From Actinomadura cremea (GTDB lineage: Bacteria > Actinomycetota > Actinomycetes > Streptosporangiales > Streptosporangiaceae): a DNA stretch of 64,000 bases. A program made the position numbers and the translations under genes. The notes beneath the pieces were generated by a model. The model was not told the origin of the DNA and ran no database searches. It saw nothing but the letters and a program-made list of their open reading frames with translations. Every line of letters begins with the position of its first letter. Within the stretch, counting starts at the first letter, position 1. The stretch lies in the NCBI RefSeq assembly GCF_014648495.1, contig NZ_BMRF01000023.1, forward strand, positions 1 through 64,000. The letters run 5' to 3'. Positions 1 to 6,534 of the stretch are shown here, in pieces.

Positions 1-62
1 TCGACGTCCCCCATCTGCGCGAAAGCCTCATCGGTGGCGCGCCAGATCAGCATGTACTTCAT
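1..62 (-). CDS. YciI-like (YCII/DGPF) protein, N-terminal fragment
   Basis: The window opens inside a minus-strand gene whose first 20 or so codons are present. The N-terminus reads MKYMLIWRATDEAFAQMGDV. An MKYML start followed by a short acidic stretch is typical of the YCII-related (DGPF) family of small ferredoxin-like fold proteins, which in actinomycetes often sit beside ECF sigma factors. The start is ATG at 62, with a GGGAG-type ribosome site about ten bases upstream. The rest lies outside the window, so the family call rests only on the N-terminal signature. Confidence 0.5.
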   Translation of the reverse strand, partial: MKYMLIWRATDEAFAQMGDV

Positions 63-250
63 CTTCCGACTCCCTGGTTCCTAGGGGCCCTCGCGGTCCC
101 TCTCATCCCTAGGTCGAACGGAGACACCGCGGATCAACACCGCCGCCGAACTTCTCCCCAACTTTTTCGCCCCGGACATGGTGGAGGCCCGGCGGGCCGC
201 CGGGCCTTCGGGCTGGGAACCACCGCGCCGGCGGCTTCGGCCGGACGCCG

Positions 251-469
251 TCAGCGCCGGGTGCGCTCCATCAGACCGGCGAACTCCTCCAGGGAGATCT
301 TGCCGTCGCGGTTCAGGTCGCTCTCGACGACCAGCTCCACCGCGCGCGTCCGGTCGACGTCGAGCCCCAGGGCGCGCATGAGGTTCTGCAGCTCGGGGAT
401 CGAGATGTACCCGTCACCGTCGACGTCGACGAGGTCGAACGTGGGCTTGTACTCGTCGATGCTGCTCAT
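251..469 (-). CDS. small EF-hand calcium-binding protein
   Basis: This 72-residue cytosolic protein consists almost entirely of two EF-hand loops. Loop 1 spans residues 15-26 (DVDGDGYISIPE) and loop 2 residues 51-62 (DLNRDGKISLEE). Both have Asp/Asn ligands at positions 1, 3 and 5, Gly at 6 and Glu at 12, so both should bind Ca2+. Size and layout resemble the small calcium-buffer or sensor proteins of Streptomyces (CabB type). It has no signal peptide. It is divergent from the glycerophosphodiesterase gene, with a TTTAC-N3-GTAAG dyad between them. Its partner or process cannot be read from the sequence. Confidence 0.85.
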   Translation of the reverse strand: MSSIDEYKPTFDLVDVDGDGYISIPELQNLMRALGLDVDRTRAVELVVESDLNRDGKISLEEFAGLMERTRR

Positions 470-522
470 CGGGTGATCTCCTTTGTTCGGCGATGGAGCG
501 ACGCTAGCACCGGCCCACCGCC

Positions 523-540
523 TTTACCTAGTAAGGTAAG
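523..540. promoter_or_regulatory. TTTAC-N3-GTAAG dyad motif, copy A
   Basis: The bases TTTACCTAGTAAGG form an interrupted inverted repeat (TTAC-CTA-GTAA) 51 bases before the GTG start of the glycerophosphodiesterase gene. Related motifs recur at 24121, 31840, 45790 and 50444, always in the same orientation. It is probably an operator or promoter element; the regulator is unknown. Confidence 0.35.
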
Positions 541-573
541 GATGGGCGGGGGGAGTCCGCCATAATCGGACGA

Positions 574-1398
574 GTGCGACGCTCGTACGAATTCCTCGAC
601 CATCCGGGGCCCATCCCGTTCGCCCACCGGGGCGGGGCCCGCGGACGCCCCGAGAACTCCATGGCCGCCTTCCAGCGGGCGATCGACCTCGGCTACCGCT
701 ACCTGGAGACCGACGCGCACGCCACCGCCGACGGCGTCGTGGTGGCCTTCCACGACCGTGCGCTGGACCGGGTGACCGACCGGACCGGAACCGTCGCCCG
801 GCTCCCCTACTCCGAGGTCGCGCGGGCCCGGATCGCCGGCACCGAGCCGATCCCCCGGCTGGAGGACGTCCTCGGGGCCTGGCCGGACGCGCGCGTCAAC
901 ATCGACCTGAAGGACGCGCCGGTCATCGGCCCGCTCGCCGAGGTGCTGCACCGCACGAACGCCTGGCACCGGGTGTGCCTCACCTCGTTCTCCACCCGCA
1001 GGCTGGCGCAGATGCGCGCGCGGCTGCCGCTGTACACCGGACGGGACGTGTGCACGGCGCTGGGCCCGCGCGGGGTGATGGCGCTGCGCGCCAAGTCCTA
1101 CGGCGGGCCGACCGCCAAGCTGGTGAGGCTCGCCGCCACCGGGGTGGCGTGCGCGCAGGTGCCCTACGGGCTGGGCCCGCTCCCGTTCGTGACCGAGGCG
1201 TTCGTCGAGACGGCCCACCGGCTGGGACTGCAGGTCCACGCCTGGACCGTCAACGACCAGGCCGCCATGGAGCGGCTGCTGGACCTCGGCGTCGACGGCG
1301 TCATGACCGACGAGCTGACCACCCTCCGCCACGTCCTGGCGTCCCGCGGGCTGTGGCCGCGCCCCTCCCCCGCGCCGGCCCGGCGGGTCAGCGACTGA
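574..1398 (+). CDS. glycerophosphodiester phosphodiesterase
   Basis: GDPD hydrolyses glycerophosphodiesters to sn-glycerol-3-phosphate and an alcohol, recycling phospholipid head groups. The 274-residue protein is a single GDPD TIM barrel with the expected metal and catalytic signatures: HRGG at 18-21, PEN at 26-28, the Glu45-x-Asp47 pair, and His60-Asp61 in the FHD motif. No signal peptide is visible, so it should act in the cytosol. The start is GTG at 574. No strong ribosome site precedes it, so the exact start is less certain than the product. The 3' end overlaps the end of the convergent antitoxin gene by 11 bases. Confidence 0.9.
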   Translation: MRRSYEFLDHPGPIPFAHRGGARGRPENSMAAFQRAIDLGYRYLETDAHATADGVVVAFHDRALDRVTDRTGTVARLPYSEVARARIAGTEPIPRLEDVLGAWPDARVNIDLKDAPVIGPLAEVLHRTNAWHRVCLTSFSTRRLAQMRARLPLYTGRDVCTALGPRGVMALRAKSYGGPTAKLVRLAATGVACAQVPYGLGPLPFVTEAFVETAHRLGLQVHAWTVNDQAAMERLLDLGVDGVMTDELTTLRHVLASRGLWPRPSPAPARRVSD

Positions 1399-1687
1399 AG
1401 CCGGGCGGCCGGTACTCGGCCGCGATCCGCAGCGGCGCCGCCTGGGGGCGGTCGGGCGGCTGCGGAGACTGTACGGGCTGCCCCGCCTGGGACGGCTCGA
1501 TCCGCTGCGACCGCACCATCTCCAGCAGCTCCAGATCTTCCGGAGAGACCAGGGCGGCCATCACCTTGCCCCGCCGCGTCAACTTCACGGGCTCGCCGGT
1601 GTAGGCGACCCGGTTGACGAGGTCCGCGAACTGGGCGCGTGCTTCGGTTACCGGAACATCCACGGCATTCATCGTATAGCGAAACAT
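1388..1687 (-). CDS. Phd/YefM-type antitoxin, orphan
   Basis: This 99-residue protein starts MFRYTMNAVDVPVTEARAQF. The pattern of 'VTEAR..FADLVNRV...GEPV.LTRRGK..AALV' is that of the Phd/YefM antitoxin DNA-binding fold, and about 40 disordered Pro/Gln-rich residues follow. I chose ATG 1687 because GGAGGGAC lies right before it; MNAV at 1672 is the alternative. No RelE/YoeB or Doc toxin gene adjoins it, since both neighbours are unrelated (GDPD and clpP). It may therefore act as a stand-alone repressor. The intergenic region holds TGTACA-core repeats, the kind of operator known for YefM, suggesting autoregulation and perhaps control of the divergent clpP operon. Confidence 0.8.
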   Translation of the reverse strand: MFRYTMNAVDVPVTEARAQFADLVNRVAYTGEPVKLTRRGKVMAALVSPEDLELLEMVRSQRIEPSQAGQPVQSPQPPDRPQAAPLRIAAEYRPPGFSR

Positions 1688-1733
1688 CGTCCCTCCCCCT
1701 GGCCGCGGCGGCGCACCACCACTAACCTCAGAC

Positions 1734-1756
1734 GTACATAGTGTACGGAATGTACA
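1734..1756. promoter_or_regulatory. YefM-like operator (TGTACA cores) in the antitoxin/clpP intergenic region
   Basis: GTACA-TAG-TGTAC (1734-1746) is a perfect interrupted palindrome, followed five bases later by a TGTACA hexamer (1751-1756). E. coli YefM is known to recognise TGTACA cores in a long and a short palindrome. The repeats lie between the divergent antitoxin gene (start 1687) and clpP (start 1775), about 20 bases before the clpP start, so a bound repressor could affect both genes. Confidence 0.5.
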
Positions 1757-1774
1757 GATCGAACGGGAGGGTTC

Positions 1775-2431
1775 ATGAACGAGGAACCGAGGCCCCGCCC
1801 CGGTGAGCGGGGGACGGCGACCCCACCCGGCACCCACGCGCCCCGCGTCCACGCCAAGATCGCGGAGGCGCCGCTGCTCGCGGAGGCGCATCTGTTCGAG
1901 CGGCTGCTCGCGCAGCGCATCGTGTTCCTCGGGACCGAGATCGACGACCAGGTCGCCAACCGGGTGAACGCGCAGCTGCTGCTGCTCGCGGCGCACGACG
2001 CGCGGCGCGACATCACGATCTACATCAACTCCCCCGGCGGGGTCGTGGACGCCGGGATGGCGATCTACGACATGATGCAATTCGTCCCGAACGACATCTC
2101 CACCGTCGCGATGGGCATGGCCGCATCCATGGGACAGACACTGCTGTGCGCGGGAACGGCCGGCAAGCGCTACGCGCTGCGGCACGCGCGCGTCATGATG
2201 CACCAGCCGCACGGCGGCATCGGCGGCACCGCGTCCGACATCAAGATCCAGGCCGAGCAGTCGCTCTACCTGAAGCAGACCCTGGCCGAGCGGACCGCGT
2301 TCCACACCGGGCAGTCGCTGGAGAAGATCCAGGCCGACTCCGACCGGGACCGGTGGTTCACCGCCGACCAGGCCCGCGAGTACGGATTCATCGACCACGT
2401 CATCGACAGCACGGACCGGGTGGGCGCCTGA
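1775..2431 (+). CDS. clpP: ATP-dependent Clp protease proteolytic subunit, first paralogue
   Basis: ClpP is the barrel peptidase that degrades substrates fed by Clp ATPases. The 218-residue sequence has the complete serine-protease triad: Ser118 in GMAASMGQ, His143 in MMHQPHGG and Asp192 in DRDRWF. Spacings of 25 and 49 residues match E. coli ClpP (111/136/185). SPGG at about 86-89 forms the oxyanion region. The N-terminal 30 residues are Pro-rich, like an actinobacterial propeptide. ATG 1775 follows GGGAGGG. It overlaps the second clpP gene at its stop codon, so the two are co-translated, like the extra clpP3-clpP4 pair of Streptomyces. The main clpP1P2 operon is presumably elsewhere. Confidence 0.93.
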   Translation: MNEEPRPRPGERGTATPPGTHAPRVHAKIAEAPLLAEAHLFERLLAQRIVFLGTEIDDQVANRVNAQLLLLAAHDARRDITIYINSPGGVVDAGMAIYDMMQFVPNDISTVAMGMAASMGQTLLCAGTAGKRYALRHARVMMHQPHGGIGGTASDIKIQAEQSLYLKQTLAERTAFHTGQSLEKIQADSDRDRWFTADQAREYGFIDHVIDSTDRVGA

Positions 2432-3033
2432 TGCGGGCCGAGAAGCGCTCCCTCGTCCCCTCCTACGAGGAGCAGACGCCCTACGGGCGCAAGGAGACCG
2501 ACCCCTACAACAAGCTCTTCGAGGACCGCATCGTGTTCCTCGGGGCGCCGGTCGACGACATCAGCGCCAACGACGTCACCGCCCAGATGCTGGCGCTGGA
2601 GGGGATGGACCCCGACCGGCGCATCGCCCTCTACATCAACTCCCCGGGCGGGTCGCTGACGGCGATGATGGCGATCCACGACACGATGCAGTACGTCCGC
2701 CCGGAGGTGGAGACCACCTGCGTGGGGCAGGCGGGGTCGGCGGCGGCGGTGCTGCTGGCGGCCGGGACGCCCGGCAAGCGCGCGGCGCTCACGAGCGCGC
2801 GGATCCTGCTGCACGAGCCGGAGGTCGGGGTGGCCCGCGGCCAGTCCAGCGACCTGCAGATCCAGGCGGAGGAGGTGCTGCGGCTGCGGGCGCAGACCGA
2901 GGCGATCGTCGCCGAGGCCACCGGCAAGGACCCCGAGACGGTCCGCCGCGACCTGGACCGCGAGCGCTACTTCACCGCCCAGGAGGCCCTGGAGTACGGC
3001 CTGATCGACGAGGTCCTGACGTCCCGCCGGTGA
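2431..3033 (+). CDS. clpP: ClpP family subunit, second paralogue with altered catalytic Asp
   Basis: This 200-residue ClpP homologue starts at the ATG that shares its A with the TGA of the upstream clpP (TGATG at 2429-2433). Ser103 (in VGQAGSAAAV) and His128 (in ILLHEPEV) are present. At the position aligned with the catalytic Asp, its LDRERYF motif has Glu178 where the partner has DRDRWF. The usual Met after the nucleophile is Ala and HQP is HEP. It probably assembles with the upstream ClpP into a mixed barrel and may be a weak or structural subunit. This is inferred from the substitutions and the operon, not shown. Confidence 0.9.
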   Translation: MRAEKRSLVPSYEEQTPYGRKETDPYNKLFEDRIVFLGAPVDDISANDVTAQMLALEGMDPDRRIALYINSPGGSLTAMMAIHDTMQYVRPEVETTCVGQAGSAAAVLLAAGTPGKRAALTSARILLHEPEVGVARGQSSDLQIQAEEVLRLRAQTEAIVAEATGKDPETVRRDLDRERYFTAQEALEYGLIDEVLTSRR

Positions 3034-3140
3034 CCGCCCGGGACGGCCCGCGGCCCCGGTGGGGCGGGCCGTGCCGAAGGTTTCCCGTGGGGCGGCCGGG
3101 GTCCGCCGAAAACAAGCAGGGTTGGACACCCCCTCGGACG

Positions 3141-3166
3141 GGAATCTTGTCACGAGATCCAGCGTT
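3141..3166 (+). promoter_or_regulatory. sigma-R (SigR/SigH)-type promoter of rbpA
   Basis: GGAAT at 3141-3145 and GTT at 3164-3166 are separated by 18 bases, matching the GGAAT-N18/19-GTT consensus of the thiol-stress sigma factor SigR. rbpA of Streptomyces coelicolor is a known SigR target, so the match has independent support. The promoter lies 42 bases before the rbpA start codon. Confidence 0.65.
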
Positions 3167-3207
3167 GGTCAGAGCAGGACCGCAAGCCGTCTGGGAGGCA
3201 CTTGACG

Positions 3208-3552
3208 ATGGCCGAGCGCGCACTTCGCGGCACCCGACTCGGAGCGACGAGCTACGAGAACGATCGCAACACCGATCTGGCCCCTCGCCAAGAGGTGGAC
3301 TACACCTGCACCAAGGGCCACCGGTTCACCGTGACGCTCGCAGCCGAGGCCGAGGTGCCGATGACCTGGGAATGCCGCAACTGCGGCGCCACGGCCCTGC
3401 GGGTCGACGGCGAGCTGCCCCAAGCGAAGAAGGGCAAACCGCAGCGGACCCACTGGGACATGCTCATGGAACGCCGGACGGTCGAGGACCTCGAAGAGGT
3501 CCTGGCCGAACGGCTGGAGATCCTCAGGGCCGGGCGGAGGAAGACCGCCTGA
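3208..3552 (+). CDS. rbpA: RNA polymerase-binding protein RbpA
   Basis: RbpA is an actinobacterial transcription factor that tethers group I sigma factors to RNA polymerase and stabilises open complexes. The 114-residue product has the RbpA layout: an N-terminal tail (MAERALRGTRLGATSYENDR) very like the mycobacterial protein, a small core with Cys residues in YTC and WECRNC, a basic linker, and the C-terminal sigma-interaction helix region with HWDMLMERR. ATG 3208 is chosen by homology; a TTG at 3202 is nearer the GGGAGG site. A SigR-type promoter precedes the gene and a strong hairpin terminator follows it. Confidence 0.95.
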   Translation: MAERALRGTRLGATSYENDRNTDLAPRQEVDYTCTKGHRFTVTLAAEAEVPMTWECRNCGATALRVDGELPQAKKGKPQRTHWDMLMERRTVEDLEEVLAERLEILRAGRRKTA

Positions 3553-3580
3553 CCGGCATGACGATCGGGTGACGCCTCAA

Positions 3581-3627
3581 CGGCGGGCCCGGCACCACGC
3601 CAGTGCGTGGTGCCGGGCCCGCCGTCG
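3581..3627. terminator. 20-bp-stem hairpin terminator between rbpA and the response regulator
   Basis: Bases 3581-3600 pair perfectly with 3605-3624 around the loop CAGT, and TCGTTT follows. It sits between convergent genes and can serve both strands. Confidence 0.85.
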
Positions 3628-3651
3628 TTTCCGCCGTCCCCTCGACACCGG

Positions 3652-4308
3652 TCAGCGGGCGCGGGGCAGGACCAGGCCGGTCTCGTAGGCGGTGACGACC
3701 GCCTGGACGCGGTCGCGCAGGTCCAGCTTGCGCAGGACGCGGCTCACATGCGTCTTGACCGTCTCCTCCCCCACCACGAGCCGCGCGGCGATCTCGGCGT
3801 TGGTCAGGCCCTCGGCGACCAGCCGCAGCACCTCGGTCTCGCGGGGCGTCAGGACGTCCAGCGCGGCGGACGGCGGGCGGGGCCGCAGCCGCGCGAACTC
3901 GCCGATGAGGCGCCGCGTGACGGTCGGGGCGAGCAGCGCCTCCCCGGCGGCCACGACGCGGACGGCGTCGAACAGCCGCTCGCCCGTCACGTCCTTGAGC
4001 AGGAACCCGCTGGCACCCGCCACCAGCGCGTCGTAGACGTGCTCGTCGAGGTCGAACGTGGTCAGCATCAGGACCCGCGGCGCGCCGGGCCCGCCGGTGA
4101 CGCGGCGGGTGGCCTCGATCCCGTCCATCACCGGCATCCGCACGTCCATCAGCACCACGTCGGGCCGGTGCTCGGCGCAGGCCCGCACCGCGCCCGCGCC
4201 GTCGTCGGCGGTCGCCACGACGGCGAAGTCGGGCTGCGTTCCCAGCAGCGCCCCGAAGCCCGCGCGGACGACCTCCTGGTCGTCGGCCACGATGATGCGG
4301 ACGGTCAC
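3652..4308 (-). CDS. NarL/FixJ-family response regulator
   Basis: This 218-residue response regulator has an N-terminal receiver domain (about 1-120) with acidic pocket Asp9-Asp10 and phospho-acceptor Asp55 in VVLMDVRMPVMDG. The C-terminal LuxR-type helix-turn-helix (about 150-215) contains LTPRETEVLRLVAEG and the recognition helix around VGEETVKTHVSR. The start is GTG 4308, which overlaps the stop of the kinase gene by four bases (GTGA), so the two are translationally coupled. Lying divergent to a three-gene ABC-2 exporter, it most likely controls that exporter; this is inferred from context. Confidence 0.92.
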   Translation of the reverse strand: MTVRIIVADDQEVVRAGFGALLGTQPDFAVVATADDGAGAVRACAEHRPDVVLMDVRMPVMDGIEATRRVTGGPGAPRVLMLTTFDLDEHVYDALVAGASGFLLKDVTGERLFDAVRVVAAGEALLAPTVTRRLIGEFARLRPRPPSAALDVLTPRETEVLRLVAEGLTNAEIAARLVVGEETVKTHVSRVLRKLDLRDRVQAVVTAYETGLVLPRAR

Positions 4309-5417
4309 CGCGTCGCCCCCGCCGGTCCACCGGAGGCGGCGGACGCGGACGACGCGTCCGGGGACGCGGCGGGCAGGACGGCCTCGACGACGAACCCGCC
4401 GAGCGGCCCCGGGCCGGTGCGCAGCTCCCCGCCGACCGCCGCGACGCGCTCGCGCATGCCCAGCAGCCCGTGCCCGCCCCCGGCCGCGGTCCGGGCGGGG
4501 CCGGGCCCGTTGTCGCGCACCGCCAGCCGCAGCGCCTCCCGCGTGTAGGCGATCTCGACGTCGACGGCGGCGCCGGGGGCGTGCCGCCGCGCGTTGGTGA
4601 GGGCCTCCTGCGCGATCCGGTAGGCGGTCAGCTCCACGCCCGGATCCAGGGCGGCGACGGGCCCGCTGACGATCAGGCGGGCGGCGGCGCCCGACCCGTC
4701 GCGCATCTCGTCGATGAGGTCCAGCAGCTGCTGCAGGCCGGGCTGGGGACGGCGGTCCGGCGCGCCGCCCGCCTCCCCCGCGTCCTCGCGGAGCACGCCC
4801 AGCAGCCGCCGCATCTCCGTGAGCGCCGTGCGGGCCGTGTCGCCGATGGCCAGCAGCCGTTCGGCGCCCTCGGCGGGCATGCCGGGAACGGCCAGCCGCG
4901 CCGTCTCCGCCTGCACCGAGATCATCGAGACGTGGTGGGCGACGACGTCGTGCAGCTCGCGGGCGATGCGGGCCCGCTCGCCGCGCGCGGTGTGCTCCAG
5001 CAGCGTGTGCTCGACGGCCCGGCGGGACGCGTCCCGCCGGGCCGCCTCGGCGCGGCGGCGCAGCACCCGGCGGCGGGCCAGCACGGCCCAGACGGCCAGC
5101 AGCGCGGCCGTCGCGGCCAGGGCCGGACCGCGGTGCAGCAGGGACGCCGCGACGGCCGCGACGGTGATCGTGACGGCCGCCGCGGGGCCGTGGTCCCCGG
5201 CGTCCCCGTGCGCCTCGGCCCGCTCCCCCGGGCCGGCGGCGGAGGGGGTGTGCAGCAGGACGAGCGGGAGCGTGGCCGACACGTCGAGCACGAGCGCGAG
5301 CGCCAGGGTGTCGCCGGACCCGCCGGCGCGCAGCACCGCCTCGCCGACGGCGGCGGCGGCCAGGCAGCCTCCGGCCGCCGGCCACCGCAGGTCCCGGATC
5401 CGCGTCACGCACGCCAT
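4305..5417 (-). CDS. sensor histidine kinase, HisKA_3 family
   Basis: This 370-residue membrane kinase has hydrophobic N-terminal segments (about 12-115, roughly four short helices), a HisKA_3 dimerisation domain with phospho-acceptor His156 in ARELHDVVAHH, and a HATPase_c domain (about 270-350) with NARRHAPG (N box), DNGPGP and GHGLLGMRERV. It lacks a large extracellular sensor, like intramembrane-sensing kinases linked to drug exporters. ATG 5417 is chosen because it gives the complete membrane part. No clear ribosome site is seen, so a slightly later GTG cannot be excluded. Its partner regulator follows with a 4-nt overlap. Confidence 0.9.
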   Translation of the reverse strand: MACVTRIRDLRWPAAGGCLAAAAVGEAVLRAGGSGDTLALALVLDVSATLPLVLLHTPSAAGPGERAEAHGDAGDHGPAAAVTITVAAVAASLLHRGPALAATAALLAVWAVLARRRVLRRRAEAARRDASRRAVEHTLLEHTARGERARIARELHDVVAHHVSMISVQAETARLAVPGMPAEGAERLLAIGDTARTALTEMRRLLGVLREDAGEAGGAPDRRPQPGLQQLLDLIDEMRDGSGAAARLIVSGPVAALDPGVELTAYRIAQEALTNARRHAPGAAVDVEIAYTREALRLAVRDNGPGPARTAAGGGHGLLGMRERVAAVGGELRTGPGPLGGFVVEAVLPAASPDASSASAASGGPAGATR

Positions 5418-5442
5418 TGTCGCGCGTGCCCGCGGCACGGCG

Positions 5443-5462
5443 CGTCCCTCCCGGGAGGGACG
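5443..5462. promoter_or_regulatory. 20-bp perfect palindrome between divergent TCS and exporter genes
   Basis: CGTCCCTCCCGGGAGGGACG is a perfect 20-bp palindrome centred in the 127-bp gap between the kinase start (5417) and the ABC ATPase start (5545). Its position suits an operator controlling both transcription units. The binding protein is unknown; the adjacent response regulator is the obvious candidate. Confidence 0.45.
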
Positions 5463-5544
5463 GGCGCTCCCCGCCGCCGGGGACGCCGCGACGGCTCCCC
5501 GGCGGGACGACACGGCGCGCGGGCGGCCCGTAGCGTCCGGGGCC

Positions 5545-6534
5545 ATGGAAGCGACCATCGAAGTGCGCGGGCTGCGCAAACGGTACGGGGCGGCCGTCGC
5601 CGTCGACGGCCTGTCGTTCACCGTCGAGCCCGGACGGGTCACCGGGTTCGTCGGGCCGAACGGCTCGGGCAAGACCACCACGATGCGGATGATCCTCGGC
5701 CTGGACCGGCCCGACGCGGGGACGGCCCTGGTCGGCGGGCGACCCTACCGGTCGCTGCGGACGCCGCTGTGCCGGCTGGGCAGCATGCTGGACGCCGGGG
5801 CGGTGCATCCGGCGCGGCGCGCCCGGGACCATCTGCTGTGGCTGGCGCGCGCGAACGGGATCCCGTCGCGGCGGGTCGGCGAGGTGCTGGAGCTGGCGGG
5901 GCTGACCGGGGTCGCGCGGCGCGCGGCGGGCGGGTTCTCGCTGGGGATGCGGCAGCGGCTGGGCATCGCGGCGGCGCTGCTGGGGGACCCGCCGGCGCTG
6001 ATGTTCGACGAGCCGGTCAACGGGCTGGACCCCGAGGGCGTCGCGTGGATCCGGGGGCTGCTGCGGTCGCTGGCCGCCGAGGGCCGCGCGGTGCTGGTGT
6101 CGAGCCACCTGATGAGCGAGCTGGAGGGCGGCGCCGACCATCTGGTGGTGATCGGCCGGGGCCGGCTGATCGCCGACACCGGCGTCGCCGCGCTGCTGGC
6201 GGCGGCGTCGGGCGGCCGGGTCGAGGTGCGCACGACCGCGCGGCGGGAGGCGATGACGGCGCTGGCGAACGCGGGCGCGACGGTGACGTCGCCGGGACGG
6301 GACGCGGTGACGGTGGCGGGCGTGCCCGCCGAGCGGGTCGTCGAGGTGCTGACGGGGGCGGGGGTGCCGTTCGCGGGGGTGGCCGAGCACCGGGCGTCGC
6401 TGGAGGAGGCGTACATGGAGCTGACCAGGGACGCCGTGGAGTTCCGGGCCGCCGCCGGGCCGCCCCCCGCCGCCCCGGACGGCGCCGGCCCCGGCGGCGC
6501 GGCGGACGCGGCCGGGCGGGAGGCGGCGTCATGA
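5545..6534 (+). CDS. ABC-2 type exporter, ATP-binding protein
   Basis: This 329-residue ATPase is of the DrrA/CcmA type. Walker A is GPNGSGKTT at 37-45, the signature is FSLGMRQRL in place of LSGGQ, and Walker B is ALMFDEP. After the nucleotide-binding domain comes a C-terminal region ending in SLEEAYMELT, typical of antibiotic-exporter subunits, and a Pro/Ala/Gly tail. It energises the two permeases encoded directly downstream, the first overlapping by four bases. Drug or peptide efflux, or immunity, is likely given the neighbouring two-component system; the substrate is unknown. A close paralogue lies at 57199-58143. Confidence 0.92.
   Translation: MEATIEVRGLRKRYGAAVAVDGLSFTVEPGRVTGFVGPNGSGKTTTMRMILGLDRPDAGTALVGGRPYRSLRTPLCRLGSMLDAGAVHPARRARDHLLWLARANGIPSRRVGEVLELAGLTGVARRAAGGFSLGMRQRLGIAAALLGDPPALMFDEPVNGLDPEGVAWIRGLLRSLAAEGRAVLVSSHLMSELEGGADHLVVIGRGRLIADTGVAALLAAASGGRVEVRTTARREAMTALANAGATVTSPGRDAVTVAGVPAERVVEVLTGAGVPFAGVAEHRASLEEAYMELTRDAVEFRAAAGPPPAAPDGAGPGGAADAAGREAAS

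Noticed and set aside
4470-5545. Open frame reading through the kinase gene into the exporter ATPase as if it were a giant fusion
   Set aside because: The left part is Gly/Arg-rich nonsense antisense to the histidine kinase; the real ATPase starts at 5545 in its own frame with a normal Walker A.
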